Assembly (NCBI RefSeq): GCF_004153545.1
Contig: NZ_SDVA01000001.1
Span: forward strand, 478,603-542,602
DNA from: Serinicoccus sediminis
GTDB lineage: Bacteria > Actinomycetota > Actinomycetes > Actinomycetales > Dermatophilaceae
Direction: 5' to 3'
DNA: 64,000 bases
Within the stretch, counting starts at the first letter, position 1. Every line of letters begins with the position of its first letter. The notes under the pieces are model-generated. The model saw nothing but the letters and a program-made list of their open reading frames with translations. It searched no databases and was not told the origin of the DNA. The position numbers and the translations under genes were made by a program. Of this stretch, positions 8,502 to 17,908 are shown in pieces.

Positions 8502-9808
8502 GGGGTGCCTCCTGGGGTATGCCGTGGGGCCGGCTCGGCGGGGCCCGCTCCGGAGCGGGAGCCACCCGGCCCCCGGGTGCGCTCCACCGGCAGGGTCGCG
8601 ACGACCTCCCAGCCGCCCCGCCGTCGGGGTCCGGCGCTGACGGTGCCACCGAGGACCTCGACCCGCTCCCGCATCCCGACCAGGCCGTTGCCCTCGCCGT
8701 CGTGGGCGCTGCCCTCCCCGTGGCCGTCGTCGGTGACCCGCACGAGCAGCACCTCGGGCGTGCGCAGCAGGTCGACGTCCACCGAGGCGTCCGGCCCGGC
8801 GTGCTTCATGGCGTTGGTCAGCGACTCCTGCACCACCCGGTATGCCGCGAGGTCGACGTCGCGGGGCAGGTCGTCCACCTCCCCGCGCACGTGCGCCTCG
8901 ACGTCGACCCCGGAGCCGCGCACGCGCTCGACGAGCTCGTCGAGGTAGGTGATGCCCTGCAGCGGGGAGTACTCGGCGCCGCCGCCGGAGTCCCGGAGCA
9001 CCCCCACGAGGCGGCGGGTGTCGGCCAGCGACGAGCGTGCCGTCTCGGCGAGGGTCTCCAGGGTGCCGGCCGCGCGCTCGAGGGCCGCCCGGTCCGCCGC
9101 CATACCCGGCTCCTTGCCGAGTGCCTGGCGCGCGGCGTAGAGGCCGCCGTCGGCCTGCACGACCACGACCGCGAGGGAGTGGGCGACGACGTCGTGCATC
9201 TCCCGGGCGATGCTGGCCCGCTCGTCCTGGGCCGCCAGCCGAGACCGCTGCGCCTGGTCCCGGGCCAGCGCCCGGTTCTGCTCCTGCAGCCGGGCGACCA
9301 CCTCACGGCGGCGGCGCAGGACGTCGCCGAGCGCCCAGGCGACCCCGACGAAGCAGAGCATGAACACGGTCTGCACGGTGACGATGCTGAGGTAGGAGCC
9401 GAGGCCGAAGTAGGCCGACCAGCGCAGCGCCCCGACCACGGCCCCGGCCCCGGCCAGTGCGAGGACGGCCCGCGACGTCCGGCGGCTGCCGTAGGCCGCG
9501 GCGCTGAACACCACGACCAGCACCGCGAGGTTGACCGGCGCCGGCGCGTCGCTGAGGACGACCTGGAGCAGGCACCCGGCGGCGACGACGAGCGCCACCG
9601 TCAGGGGGTGACGGCGCCTCCAGAAGAGGGGCACGACCTGGAGCAGGCTGAAGACCGTCGCCGCCGGGCCGTCCCAGCCGGCCCCGCTGACGAGGTAGAG
9701 CAGGAGGAAGGCGGCCACCACCGCGGCGTCGGGCAGCCACGACCGGGCACGCAGGCCGCGCGCCAGGTCGGTGGCCTGCTCACGGACGGCCTGCAGGGTG
9801 TCGGTCAC
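8498..9808 (-). CDS. Sensor histidine kinase, NarL-partner type (HisKA_3)
   Basis: 436-residue membrane kinase. About five hydrophobic helices between residues 25 and 165 form an input domain with almost no extracellular loops, suggesting membrane or lipid sensing. A coiled linker leads to HisKA_3 with phosphoacceptor His205 in AREMHDVVAHS, followed by a HATPase domain (DDGHGEG and GLVGMRERVEVLGG). The start is GTG, preceded by TAGGCT and a 7-nt spacer, implying a leaderless transcript. Pairs with the response regulator that overlaps its 3' end. Confidence 0.94.
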   Translation of the reverse strand: MTDTLQAVREQATDLARGLRARSWLPDAAVVAAFLLLYLVSGAGWDGPAATVFSLLQVVPLFWRRRHPLTVALVVAAGCLLQVVLSDAPAPVNLAVLVVVFSAAAYGSRRTSRAVLALAGAGAVVGALRWSAYFGLGSYLSIVTVQTVFMLCFVGVAWALGDVLRRRREVVARLQEQNRALARDQAQRSRLAAQDERASIAREMHDVVAHSLAVVVVQADGGLYAARQALGKEPGMAADRAALERAAGTLETLAETARSSLADTRRLVGVLRDSGGGAEYSPLQGITYLDELVERVRGSGVDVEAHVRGEVDDLPRDVDLAAYRVVQESLTNAMKHAGPDASVDVDLLRTPEVLLVRVTDDGHGEGSAHDGEGNGLVGMRERVEVLGGTVSAGPRRRGGWEVVATLPVERTRGPGGSRSGAGPAEPAPRHTPGGTP

Positions 9809-9815
9809 CCCAGGG

Positions 9816-9821
9816 AGCCTA
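9816..9821 (-). promoter_or_regulatory. -10 element TAGGCT of the two-component operon
   Basis: TAGGCT on the - strand, then 7 nt (CCCTGGG), then the GTG of the kinase gene. Transcription should start at or next to the initiation codon. Confidence 0.55.
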
Positions 9822-9866
9822 GGTGCTGCGGGAGGGTGGACGCGTCATACCTGGGTCGCTCCCGGG

Positions 9867-9882
9867 TCCGCCCGCAGGCGGA
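9867..9882 (-). terminator. Short GC hairpin after hutI
   Basis: TCCGCC-CGCA-GGCGGA, a 6-bp stem with a 4-nt loop just past the hutI stop. There is no T-run. Plausible end of the hut transcript, but weak evidence. Confidence 0.35.
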
Positions 9883-9887
9883 GCTCC

Positions 9888-11090
9888 TCAGATCTCCAGC
9901 GCCCGCACGAGGGGCACACCGACGCGGTAGGGGATGTGCAGGAAGCTGGGCGCGGCGACGACCGCGAGGTCGGCGCGACGGCCCACCCGCACCTGGCCGA
10001 GGTCGTCGCGGCGCAGCGCGCGGGCACCGCCGAGGGTCGCCGCCCGCAGCGCCTCGGCAGGGGTCATGCCCATCTCGCGCACCGCGAGGGCCATCATCAG
10101 CGGCATCGAGGAGGAGCTGCACGTGCCGGGGTTGCAGTCGGTCGCGAGCGCCACCCGGGCGCCCGCGTCGAGGAGGCGCCGCGCGTCCGGGTAGGGCTGG
10201 CGGGTCGAGAACTCCACGCCCGGCAGCAGGGTCGCCACGGTGTCGCTGCCGGCGAGCGCGTCGACGTCGGCGTCGGTGAGGAACGTGCAGTGGTCGACGC
10301 TGGCCGCGTCGAGCTCGACGGCGAGCTGCACGCCGGGGCCCTCGGACAGCTGGTTGCCGTGCACCCGGAGCTCGAGGCCCGCCGCGCGGCCGGCCTCGAG
10401 GACCCGGCGCGACTCCTCCCCGTCGAAGGCGTGGGGGCTGGCCGGCTCGCAGAAGACGTCGACCCAGCGGGCGTGCGGCGCGCACGCCTGGAGCATCTCG
10501 CCGCAGACGAGGTCGAGGTATGCCGCGCGCCCGCCCTCGTCGCGCGCCTCGGGCGGCACGACGTGGGCCCCGAGGAACGTGGTCTCGGTGGTGACCTCGC
10601 GGGCCAGCCGCAGGGAGCGCACCTCGTGCTCGACGTCCAGCCCGTAGCCGCCCTTGATCTCGACCGTGGTGGTCCCCTGGGCGCGCATCTCGGCCACCCG
10701 CGCCTGCAGGAGGCTGCGCAGCCGGGCGTCGGTGGCCTCCCGCGTCGCGGCCATGGTCACGGCGATGCCGCCACCGTCGTAGGCCTGCCCGGTCATCCGG
10801 GCGGCGAACTCCGCCGACCGGTCGCCCGCGAAGACGAGGTGGGAGTGGCTGTCGACGAAGCCGGGGATCACGGCCTGGCCGCCCAGGTCGATGGCCCAGT
10901 CGGCCGCGGGCGCCTGGTCGGCGGGCCCGACCCACTCGACGACGGGCGCCGAGTCCTCACCGCCCCCGGCGACGACGAGTGCGGCGTCCTCGACGACCCC
11001 CAGCCCCTGGGTCAGCGGCGACCCGCTGCCCTCCTCGCGGGTGTCGTCGCAGGTGACGAGCTCCCTGATGCCGGTGATGAGCATGCTCAT
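9888..11090 (-). CDS. hutI: Imidazolonepropionase HutI
   Basis: 400-residue amidohydrolase-superfamily enzyme, third step of histidine degradation, converting imidazolone-5-propionate to N-formimino-L-glutamate. Metal ligands lie in [16 protein letters not shown] (about 90); [13 protein letters not shown] (about 155), [11 protein letters not shown] (about 185) and [10 protein letters not shown] (about 325) are typical HutI motifs. Start ATG at 11090 has AGAGAGGA upstream; an ATG two codons later is possible. It is the last gene of the M20-hutF-hutI operon, 73 bp after hutF. Confidence 0.95.
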   Translation of the reverse strand: MSMLITGIRELVTCDDTREEGSGSPLTQGLGVVEDAALVVAGGGEDSAPVVEWVGPADQAPAADWAIDLGGQAVIPGFVDSHSHLVFAGDRSAEFAARMTGQAYDGGGIAVTMAATREATDARLRSLLQARVAEMRAQGTTTVEIKGGYGLDVEHEVRSLRLAREVTTETTFLGAHVVPPEARDEGGRAAYLDLVCGEMLQACAPHARWVDVFCEPASPHAFDGEESRRVLEAGRAAGLELRVHGNQLSEGPGVQLAVELDAASVDHCTFLTDADVDALAGSDTVATLLPGVEFSTRQPYPDARRLLDAGARVALATDCNPGTCSSSSMPLMMALAVREMGMTPAEALRAATLGGARALRRDDLGQVRVGRRADLAVVAAPSFLHIPYRVGVPLVRALEI

Positions 11091-11163
11091 GCGTCGATCC
11101 TCTCTCGTGCCTCACGCCTCGTCGTCACTCCCCTGACCTCCCTGCCCTACCGACCCGCACCGG

Positions 11164-12570
11164 TCAGCCCTGCCAGAGCGGGCCGATGGCGTCGGCGAGC
11201 ATCCCACCGACGTCACCGAGGTGGTGCCGGCCGTCCCGCACGACCACGCGCCCGTCCACCACGACGGTGTCGACGTCGGTGGCCGTCGCGGCGAGCAGGA
11301 CCTGCGCCGGGTCGGCGCCGGCGGTCCGCACCGTGTCGTCCCGGACGGCGACGAGATCCGCACGCGCGCCCACCTCGAGACGGCCCGCGTCGGGCCAGCC
11401 GATGCTCTCGTGCGCGGTCGCGGCGTCGAGCAGGTCGGCCGGCGCCAGGCGCCCGCGCTCCAGCGAGGCCAGCCGCTCGTGCATCTCCAGCGCACGCGCC
11501 TCCTCGAGCAGGTCGACGACGGCGTGCTGGTCGGACCCGAGCGAGAGCCGCGCCCCCGCCTCCCTCAGCGCCCGGGCCGGACCGATCCCGTCGGCGAGGT
11601 CGCGCTCGGTGGTCGGGCAGAAGCAGGCCCAGGCCCGGTGCCGCCCGAGCAGCGCCACGTCGTCCTCGGTGAGGTGGGTGGCGTGCACCGCCGACAGGTC
11701 CGGCCCGAGGACCCCCTCCTCCGCCAGCAGGCCGGTCGGGGTGAGCCCGTGGGCGGCGAGACAGGCGTCGTTCTCCGCGGGCTGCTCCGACAGGTGCAGG
11801 TGGAGCGGGCGCCCGGCCTCCCCGGTGTCCTGCCCCGTGCCACGACCCCCGGGCAGAGCGCCGTCCACCGCCGGGCCGCCGCGCGCCCAGGCCGCCACGT
11901 AGCCCAGCTGCTCGCGGGGCACCGCGCGCACCGAGTGGATCGCCGCGCCGACCCGCACGTGCGCCGGCCCGCCGTCGGTGTGGTCGCGCACGTCCTCGAC
12001 CCGCAGCGCCCACGCCTGCGCGTCCAGGTCGCCGAAGCGCAGCTGCGGCCCCTCCAGCTCGGCGTACCCGGCGCCGTCCAGCCCGCCCGCGAGGTAGCAC
12101 GTGTCCAGCAGGGTGAGCCGGATCCCGGCGTCCTGCGCGGCCTGCACCAGCGCGTGCCCCATGGCGTTGGGGTCCATGTAGCGCCGACCCCCCGGGGCGT
12201 GGTGCAGGTAGTGGAACTCGCCCACCGCCGTGATCCCGGCGAGCGCCATCTCGGCGTAGGCCGCCCGCGCGAGCGTCAGGTAGGAGTCCGGGTCGAGCCG
12301 CGCGGCCACGGCATACATCCCCTCGCGCCAGGTCCAGAACGTCCCGCCGCCCGCGTGCGTCCGACCGCGCAGGGCCCGGTGGAAGGCGTGGCTGTGGGCG
12401 TTCGCGAGGCCGGGGAGGACGACGCCGGGGAGCCGGTGGTCGCCCTCCTGCGCGGGTATGCCGTCGCTCACCTCGACGTAGCGCCCCGCCTCCACGACGA
12501 GCCGGACGTCGCGGCGCACCCCTCCCGGCAGGTGCGCGGCGGCGGCGTGGAACGCGGTGCGACCGGTCAC
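11164..12570 (-). CDS. hutF: Formimidoylglutamate deiminase HutF
   Basis: 468-residue amidohydrolase converting N-formimino-L-glutamate to N-formyl-L-glutamate plus ammonia, which marks the five-step Hut pathway. Metal-site motifs are NAHSHAFHRALRGRTH (about 70-85), HLHLSEQPAEN (about 240), HATHLTEDD and LSLGSDQHAVVDLLEEAR (about 345). The GTG start at 12570 overlaps the stop of the upstream M20 gene (GTGA), so a longer upstream reading is only shadow sequence. The product needs a deformylase, and no classical HutG is present in this window. Confidence 0.94.
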   Translation of the reverse strand: MTGRTAFHAAAAHLPGGVRRDVRLVVEAGRYVEVSDGIPAQEGDHRLPGVVLPGLANAHSHAFHRALRGRTHAGGGTFWTWREGMYAVAARLDPDSYLTLARAAYAEMALAGITAVGEFHYLHHAPGGRRYMDPNAMGHALVQAAQDAGIRLTLLDTCYLAGGLDGAGYAELEGPQLRFGDLDAQAWALRVEDVRDHTDGGPAHVRVGAAIHSVRAVPREQLGYVAAWARGGPAVDGALPGGRGTGQDTGEAGRPLHLHLSEQPAENDACLAAHGLTPTGLLAEEGVLGPDLSAVHATHLTEDDVALLGRHRAWACFCPTTERDLADGIGPARALREAGARLSLGSDQHAVVDLLEEARALEMHERLASLERGRLAPADLLDAATAHESIGWPDAGRLEVGARADLVAVRDDTVRTAGADPAQVLLAATATDVDTVVVDGRVVVRDGRHHLGDVGGMLADAIGPLWQG

Positions 12571-13826
12571 GACGGCTCCGCCACGAGGTCGGCCACGCAG
12601 GCGGCGAGCGCGTCGACGCCGGCGTGGCAGTCGTCGGGCTCGGCGTGCTCGGCCGGGCTGTGCGACACCCCGGTCGGGTTGCGCACGAAGAGCATCGCCG
12701 TCGGCACCCCGGCCCCGGCGAGGATCCCGGCGTCGTGCCCCGCCCCGGTCCCCAGCACCGGCACGCTCAGCGACTCCTCGCTGCCGAGCACGGCACGCAG
12801 CCGCGCCCCGAGGTCGGCGTCGAAGCGGGTGGTGGGGGTCCACGACTCGCGGGTCACCGTCGCGTCCGCGCCGCCGGACCGCTCGGTGAGGTCGGCGACG
12901 AGCGCCTCGACCTGCGCCTCGTCGGGGCCACGGGCGTCCAGCCAGCCGGTGACGTGGGACGGGATGGCGTTCACCCCGCCGGGCGTGACGGCGACCTTGC
13001 CCACCGTCGCGACGCAGCCACGGCGCTCGGCCGCCTCACGCGCGCCGAGGACGAGGTCGGCATACCCCAGCATCGCGTCGCGGCGGTCGGCCAGCCGCGT
13101 GGTGCCGGCGTGGTTGGCCTCACCGGGGAAGTCGAAGCGCCAGCGGCCGTGCGGCCAGATGTCGCTGGCCACCGCGACGGGGGCGTCGAGGTCGACGAGG
13201 GCACGCCCCTGCTCGACGTGCAGCTCGACGAAGCACCCGACCCGCGCGAGGGTCTCGTCGTCCCGGCCGAGCCGGCCGGGGTCGCGCCCGGCGGCCGCCA
13301 GGGCCTCGGCGTACGTCACCCCCTCGGCGTCGGTCAGCGCCCGGGCCCGGTCCGCGTCCAGCGCCCCGGTCAACACCCTGGACCCGGCGCAGGCGATCCC
13401 GAACCGCGCCCCCTCCTCGTCGACGAAGTGGGCGACGGCGACGGGCACGCCGGGGGCGACCCCCCGGGCCCGCAGGGCGTCGAGCGCGGCGAACGAGCTC
13501 ACCACGCCCAGCGGCCCGTCGAAGGCACCGCCGTCGGGCACCGAGTCGAGGTGCGAGCCGACGACCACGCCGAGGCGACCGGCGCGCGCGGCGTCGTCGA
13601 CGCTGCCGGGGCCGTCCCACCACCAGGCCCACTGGTTGCCGACGCGGTCCTCGACGAGGTCCAGCCCGCGCGCGGCCGCCTCCCCGGCGAACCACTCCCG
13701 CAGCGCGGCGTCCTCCCTGGTCCACACGAAGCGGCGGTAGCCCCCGCTCCCCACCCGGCCGACCGGGTCGAGGTCGGCCCACAGGCGGTCGAAGGTCCTC
13801 AGGTGCTCGGCGCCGGGGGTGCTCAC
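12567..13826 (-). CDS. M20-family amidohydrolase (allantoate amidohydrolase-like), probable formylglutamate hydrolase
   Basis: 419-residue zinc peptidase-fold enzyme of the allantoate amidohydrolase/N-carbamoylase group. Metal-site motifs: GSHLDSVPDGGAFDG (about 85-99), VDEEGARFG (about 135), ELHVEQG (about 205) and GAGHDAG with HSPAEH near the C-terminus. It is co-transcribed and overlaps hutF, whose product is N-formylglutamate, and allantoin genes are absent nearby. I therefore infer that it replaces HutG and releases formate and glutamate. The GTG start at 13826 is supported by a TAGAGT -10 element 7 nt upstream. Family assignment is secure; the substrate is inference. Confidence 0.85.
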   Translation of the reverse strand: MSTPGAEHLRTFDRLWADLDPVGRVGSGGYRRFVWTREDAALREWFAGEAAARGLDLVEDRVGNQWAWWWDGPGSVDDAARAGRLGVVVGSHLDSVPDGGAFDGPLGVVSSFAALDALRARGVAPGVPVAVAHFVDEEGARFGIACAGSRVLTGALDADRARALTDAEGVTYAEALAAAGRDPGRLGRDDETLARVGCFVELHVEQGRALVDLDAPVAVASDIWPHGRWRFDFPGEANHAGTTRLADRRDAMLGYADLVLGAREAAERRGCVATVGKVAVTPGGVNAIPSHVTGWLDARGPDEAQVEALVADLTERSGGADATVTRESWTPTTRFDADLGARLRAVLGSEESLSVPVLGTGAGHDAGILAGAGVPTAMLFVRNPTGVSHSPAEHAEPDDCHAGVDALAACVADLVAEPS

Positions 13827-13833
13827 CTGCCCG

Positions 13834-13839
13834 ACTCTA
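13834..13839 (-). promoter_or_regulatory. -10 element TAGAGT of the M20-hutF-hutI operon
   Basis: TAGAGT on the - strand, a 7-nt spacer (CGGGCAG), then GTG at 13826. Suggests a leaderless mRNA separate from the hutH transcript. Confidence 0.55.
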
Positions 13840-13901
13840 GGGGCGCCGGCGCCCGGACGGCAGGGGCGTCGCGGCGGCGCAGTCTCGGATACCGGACGGC
13901 A

Positions 13902-13907
13902 TACGCT
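13902..13907 (+). promoter_or_regulatory. -10 element TACGCT of the YbaK gene
   Basis: TACGCT, a 7-nt spacer, then ATG at 13915; same geometry as other leaderless genes here. Confidence 0.5.
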
Positions 13908-13914
13908 GGTCCGC

Positions 13915-14400
13915 ATGAGCGAGGAACGCGCCGTCGCAGCGGTCGAGGCCGCCGGGCTGGAGTATGCCGTGACCCGGCACGGCCGGGTCGGCAGCCTGGA
14001 GGAGGCGGCCCGGGCCCGGGGGGTCGAGCCACGCGACATCGTCAAGACCCTGGTCGTGCGCCGCGGCGAGGGCGACCACCTCTTCGTGCTCGTGCCCGGT
14101 GACCGGGAGATCTCCTGGCCGAGGCTGCGCGCCCTGCTCGGCGTCAACCGGCTCTCGATGCCGGACGCGGACACGGCACGTGACGCGACCGGCTACGAGC
14201 GCGGCACGATCACGCCGTTCGGCTCGACCACGGCCTGGCCTGTCGTCGCCGATGCCTCTCTGGTCGGCGACCCGGAGCGGCACATCTCCCTCGGGGCGGG
14301 GGCGCACGGCGTCGCCGTGACCGTGCCCGCGGAGGCCGCACTCCAGGCTCTGGACGCGCAGGTCGCCGAGGTCACCGAGGTCACCGACACCAGCGGGTGA
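13915..14400 (+). CDS. YbaK/EbsC aminoacyl-tRNA deacylase
   Basis: 161-residue single-domain protein of the YbaK/ProX family, which hydrolyses mischarged tRNA (Cys-tRNA-Pro or Ala-tRNA-Pro). The conserved Lys44 lies in RDIVKTLVV; GTITPFGST (about 98) and ISLGAGAHG (about 123) are typical. The start at ATG 13915 is preferred over an upstream GTG because of the TACGCT -10 and the match of the family N-terminus. It sits alone on the + strand between two hut transcription units, and no link to histidine use is apparent. Confidence 0.9.
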   Translation: MSEERAVAAVEAAGLEYAVTRHGRVGSLEEAARARGVEPRDIVKTLVVRRGEGDHLFVLVPGDREISWPRLRALLGVNRLSMPDADTARDATGYERGTITPFGSTTAWPVVADASLVGDPERHISLGAGAHGVAVTVPAEAALQALDAQVAEVTEVTDTSG

Positions 14401-14443
14401 GGTCCGCCGACGCCCCGGCTGCGTCGTCCACCGCCGCGACCGG

Positions 14444-14869
14444 TCAGACGACGGCGTCGCCCTCCGGGCGGACGAGCACCACGGTGTCGCCGTAGGTCAG
14501 CTTCTTGCGGCGGGTCGTCAGCGTGCCCAGGACGCTGAACACTCGCGTCTGCCAGCCGTACTTCGCCCGCACCGCAGCCTTGACCTCCTGGAACTCGGGC
14601 CCGGCCTGCACCATCTCGGCGGTGCCCTGCACCGGCCGGGTGCCCGGCGTCGGGGTGCCGGTGCGTGAGCACGGCTGCACCAGGACGCGGTCGGTGTGCC
14701 TCATCCGCTTGGTCTTGCCCGTGCCCATCGTCGTGTAGAACCCGATGCGCTCGCCGTCACCCAGCGGCACCACCCAGACCGGCGTCGGCACGCCCTCGCC
14801 GCTGCGCCGGAAGGTGGTGAGGAGGATGAACTCCTCGGCCCCGAGCCGCTGGACCTCTGGTGTCGTCAT
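14444..14869 (-). CDS. PPOX-class F420- or flavin-dependent protein
   Basis: 141-residue split-barrel protein. FILLTTFRRSGEGVPTPVW (about 14-32) and the ending LTYGDTVVLVRPEG are typical of the pyridoxamine-phosphate-oxidase-like F420/FMN-binding family of actinobacteria. GKTKRM (about 51-56) is the usual phosphate-binding stretch. Substrate unknown. TAGGTT at 14877-14882 is followed by 7 nt and the ATG. It lies between the two hut operons with its own promoter, so a role in histidine degradation is not implied. Confidence 0.82.
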   Translation of the reverse strand: MTTPEVQRLGAEEFILLTTFRRSGEGVPTPVWVVPLGDGERIGFYTTMGTGKTKRMRHTDRVLVQPCSRTGTPTPGTRPVQGTAEMVQAGPEFQEVKAAVRAKYGWQTRVFSVLGTLTTRRKKLTYGDTVVLVRPEGDAVV

Positions 14870-14876
14870 GACCCTG

Positions 14877-14882
14877 AACCTA
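14877..14882 (-). promoter_or_regulatory. -10 element TAGGTT of the PPOX gene
   Basis: TAGGTT on the - strand, a 7-nt spacer, then ATG at 14869. Confidence 0.5.
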
Positions 14883-14893
14883 CGCCGCGTCGG

Positions 14894-16213
14894 TCAGAAC
14901 AGCAGCAGCCCCACCGGGATGGCGATGACCAGGCTCAGGCACACCCGCTCGAACCAGATGAGCAGCAGCCTCGGGATGGACACCGGGATCTGGGTGCCGA
15001 CCAGCGAGGGGACCATCGCGGAGAAGAAGATGACCTGGCTGACGCAGACGACGCCCACGACATACTTCACCGACATCGCCGACCCCGCGACCAGCGCGGC
15101 GGGCAGGAACATCTCGGAGACCCCCAGCGCCGCGGCCTTGGCGACCAGCAGCGGCTCGGGGATCTGCAGCGCCCAGGTGATCGGGTAGAAGAGGTAGCCC
15201 AGCCAGTCGAACAGCGGGGTGTACTCCGCGAGCACCAGCCCCAGCAGCCCGATCGACAGGATGCTCGGCAGGATGGCCATGGCCATCTTGACCCCGTCGA
15301 CGAAGGTCGAGCCGACCACCCGGCCGATGCCCGGGTCCGCGGCGACGGTATGCCGTGCCTCGCCCCACGCGGCGGCGAGCCGGCTGCCCTCGACGTCGCG
15401 CTCGGGGCGCGCCTCGACCCCGGGCGCCGTCGCGTCGGGCATCCGGCCCAGCGGCGGGATCCGGACGGTGACGGCCGTCACCAGGAAGGTGATGAGCAGG
15501 GTGGACCAGAAGTAGAGCGACCAGTGCTGCATGAGGTCCAGGGCGTTGGCGACGACGATCATGAAGGTCGCCGACACGGTCGAGAAGCCGGTCGCGACGA
15601 CCATCGCCTCGCGGCGGGAGTACTTGCCCTCCAGGTAGACCCGGTTGGTGATGAGCAGCGCGAGGGAGTACGACCCGACGAAGCTGGCGACGGCGTCGAT
15701 GGCCGAGCGGCCGGGGGTGCGGAAGACCGGCCGCATGACCGGCCGCGCCAGCACCCCGATGAACTCCATCAGCCCGTAACCGGTGAGCAGCGCCAGGAAG
15801 ATCGCGCCGATGGGCACCAGCAGCCCGACCGGGATGACCAGCGAGTTCAGCAGGAAGGGGCCCATGCCGTCGGCGAAGAGCCAGGCCGGGCCGATGCCCA
15901 GCACGAGCATGACGCCCACGACCAGCCCGACCACCCGGGCCACCGAGAAGACGAGGTCGGTCGTGCTGCGCCGCCAGCTGCCGGTGACCCAGGGCTGGAC
16001 CGCGCCGGCGAGGATGAGCGCGAGGGCGTACCACGGCAGCACGGCGGGGACGGCCTCGCGCAGCCAGGACACCACGTGGTCCAGCGGGATCGTGCTGCGC
16101 CCGCCGAGGGTGACCGGCACGAAGAACATGAGGACGCCGACGGCGGAGTAGACGAAGAACTTCCACATCGGGGCACGGTCCGTCGCCGCGCCGCGCTCGG
16201 TCCGGGTCGTCAT
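14894..16213 (-). CDS. YjiH/nucleoside-recognition ('Gate') family membrane protein
   Basis: 439-residue integral membrane protein with about ten hydrophobic helices, of the YjiH family: LLTGYGLMEFIGVLARPVMRPVF (split here as LLTGYGLMEF and RPVMRPVF, about 150-170), GRSAIDAVASFVGSYS (about 177) and LEGKYSRREAMVVATGFS (about 205). It starts 1 nt after the hutU stop and follows hutH-hutU in the same transcription unit. That placement suggests a role in uptake of histidine, urocanate or an intermediate, but the transport activity of the family is poorly defined. A soluble linker lies around 270-310. Confidence 0.85.
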   Translation of the reverse strand: MTTRTERGAATDRAPMWKFFVYSAVGVLMFFVPVTLGGRSTIPLDHVVSWLREAVPAVLPWYALALILAGAVQPWVTGSWRRSTTDLVFSVARVVGLVVGVMLVLGIGPAWLFADGMGPFLLNSLVIPVGLLVPIGAIFLALLTGYGLMEFIGVLARPVMRPVFRTPGRSAIDAVASFVGSYSLALLITNRVYLEGKYSRREAMVVATGFSTVSATFMIVVANALDLMQHWSLYFWSTLLITFLVTAVTVRIPPLGRMPDATAPGVEARPERDVEGSRLAAAWGEARHTVAADPGIGRVVGSTFVDGVKMAMAILPSILSIGLLGLVLAEYTPLFDWLGYLFYPITWALQIPEPLLVAKAAALGVSEMFLPAALVAGSAMSVKYVVGVVCVSQVIFFSAMVPSLVGTQIPVSIPRLLLIWFERVCLSLVIAIPVGLLLF

Positions 16214-16214
16214 C

Positions 16215-17873
16215 TCACTCCCCCTCCCGCATCGGCACCCGGACCCCGCGCTCCGCGGCCACCTCGTCTGCCCGGTCGTAGCCGGCGTCGACGTGCCGGA
16301 TGACGCCCATGCCCGGGTCGTTCGTGAGGACCCGCTCCAGCTTGCGGCGGGCCAGGTCGGTGCCGTCGGCGACGCTCACCTGACCGGCGTGCAGCGAGCG
16401 GCCGATGCCGACGCCGCCGCCGTGGTGCAGCGACACCCAGGAGGCCCCGGAGGCGGTGTTGACCATCGCGTTGAGCAGCGGCCAGTCGGCGATGGCGTCC
16501 GAGCCGTCGGCCATCGCCTCGGTCTCCCGGTAGGGGCTGGCGACCGAGCCGCAGTCGAGGTGGTCGCGGCCGATGACGATCGGCGCGCTGACCTCACCGG
16601 ACGCGACCATGTCGTTGAAGCGCACCCCCGCCCGGTCGCGCTCGCCGTAGCCGAGCCAGCAGATCCGCGCGGGCAGCCCCTCGAAGGCGACCTTGTCCTG
16701 GGCGCCACGGATCCACTTCTGCAGGTGGTCGTTGTCCGGGAAGAGGTCGAGCACGGCCCGGTCGGTCGCGGCGATATCCTTCTCGTCGCCGGAGAGCGCG
16801 GCCCATCGGAACGGGCCCTTGCCCTCGCAGAACAGCGGCCGGATGTAGGCCGGCACGAACCCGGGGAAGTCGAACGCCCGGTCGAAGCCGCCCTGGCGGG
16901 CCTCGTCGCGGATGGAGTTGCCGTAGTCGAAGACCTCGGCGCCCTCGTCCAGGAACCCGACCATGGCCTCGACGTGCCGGGCCATCGACTCCTGCGCCCG
17001 GTCGGTGAACTCCTCCGGCTTCTGCTGCGCGTAGTCGTGCCAGTCGGCCAGGTCGATGCCGGTGGGCAGGTAGGACAACGGGTCGTGGGCGGAGGTCTGG
17101 TCGGTGACGACGTCGATGTCGACGCCGCGGCGCAGCAGCTCGGGGAAGACCTCGGCGGCGTTGCCGACGACGCCGACGGAGAGCGCCTCGCGAGCACCCT
17201 TGGCCGCGAGCACCCGCTCCACCCCGGCGTCGAGGGAGTCGGCGACCTCGTCGAGGTAGCGCGAGCGGACCCGGCGCCGCAGCCGCGCCTCGTCGACGTC
17301 GACCACGAGGCATACCCCGCCGTTGAGGGTGACCGCGAGCGGCTGGGCGCCGCCCATGCCGCCGCAGCCGCCGGTGAGGGTGAGCGTCCCGACCAGCGAG
17401 CCGCCGAACCTCTTCGCGGCGACCGCGGCGAAGGTCTCGTAGGTGCCCTGCAGGATGCCCTGGGTGCCGATGTAGATCCACGACCCGGCCGTCATCTGGC
17501 CGTACATCGTCAGCCCCAGCTGCTCCAGCCGGCGGAACTCCGGCCACGTCGCCCAGTCGCCGACCAGGTTGGAGTTGGCGATGAGCACCCGCGGGGCCCA
17601 CTCGTGGGTCTGCATGACGCCGACCGGGCGGCCGGACTGGACCAGCATCGTCTCGTCCTCGCGCAGGTCGGTGAGGGTGCGGACCATGGCGTCGAAGCTG
17701 CGCCAGTCTCGGGCGGCTCGGCCGGTCCCGCCGTAGACGACGAGGTCGTCCGGGCGCTCGGCGACCTCGGGGTCCAGGTTGTTCATGAGCATCCGCAGCG
17801 GGGCCTCGGTGGCCCAGGAGCGGGCGGTGAGCTGGGTGCCGCGGGGTGCGCGGACGGGGCGGGCGCCTTCCAT
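16215..17873 (-). CDS. hutU: Urocanate hydratase HutU
   Basis: 552-residue NAD+-dependent urocanase, second step of histidine degradation, giving imidazolonepropionate. Signature stretches include [18 protein letters not shown] (about 32), [19 protein letters not shown] (about 170-188) and, toward the C-terminus, [18 protein letters not shown] (about 435) and [14 protein letters not shown] at 17873 is chosen for its AAGGAG ribosome-binding site and normal family length; an in-frame upstream extension lacks support. It follows hutH by 35 bp. Confidence 0.97.
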   Translation of the reverse strand: MEGARPVRAPRGTQLTARSWATEAPLRMLMNNLDPEVAERPDDLVVYGGTGRAARDWRSFDAMVRTLTDLREDETMLVQSGRPVGVMQTHEWAPRVLIANSNLVGDWATWPEFRRLEQLGLTMYGQMTAGSWIYIGTQGILQGTYETFAAVAAKRFGGSLVGTLTLTGGCGGMGGAQPLAVTLNGGVCLVVDVDEARLRRRVRSRYLDEVADSLDAGVERVLAAKGAREALSVGVVGNAAEVFPELLRRGVDIDVVTDQTSAHDPLSYLPTGIDLADWHDYAQQKPEEFTDRAQESMARHVEAMVGFLDEGAEVFDYGNSIRDEARQGGFDRAFDFPGFVPAYIRPLFCEGKGPFRWAALSGDEKDIAATDRAVLDLFPDNDHLQKWIRGAQDKVAFEGLPARICWLGYGERDRAGVRFNDMVASGEVSAPIVIGRDHLDCGSVASPYRETEAMADGSDAIADWPLLNAMVNTASGASWVSLHHGGGVGIGRSLHAGQVSVADGTDLARRKLERVLTNDPGMGVIRHVDAGYDRADEVAAERGVRVPMREGE

Positions 17874-17908
17874 GGTCGTCTCCTTCGACGTGTGTGCGGG
17901 GTATGCCG

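Noticed and set aside
12567..13826. Dedicated allantoate degradation enzyme
   Set aside because: No allantoinase, ureidoglycolate or other ureide genes nearby, and it overlaps hutF.
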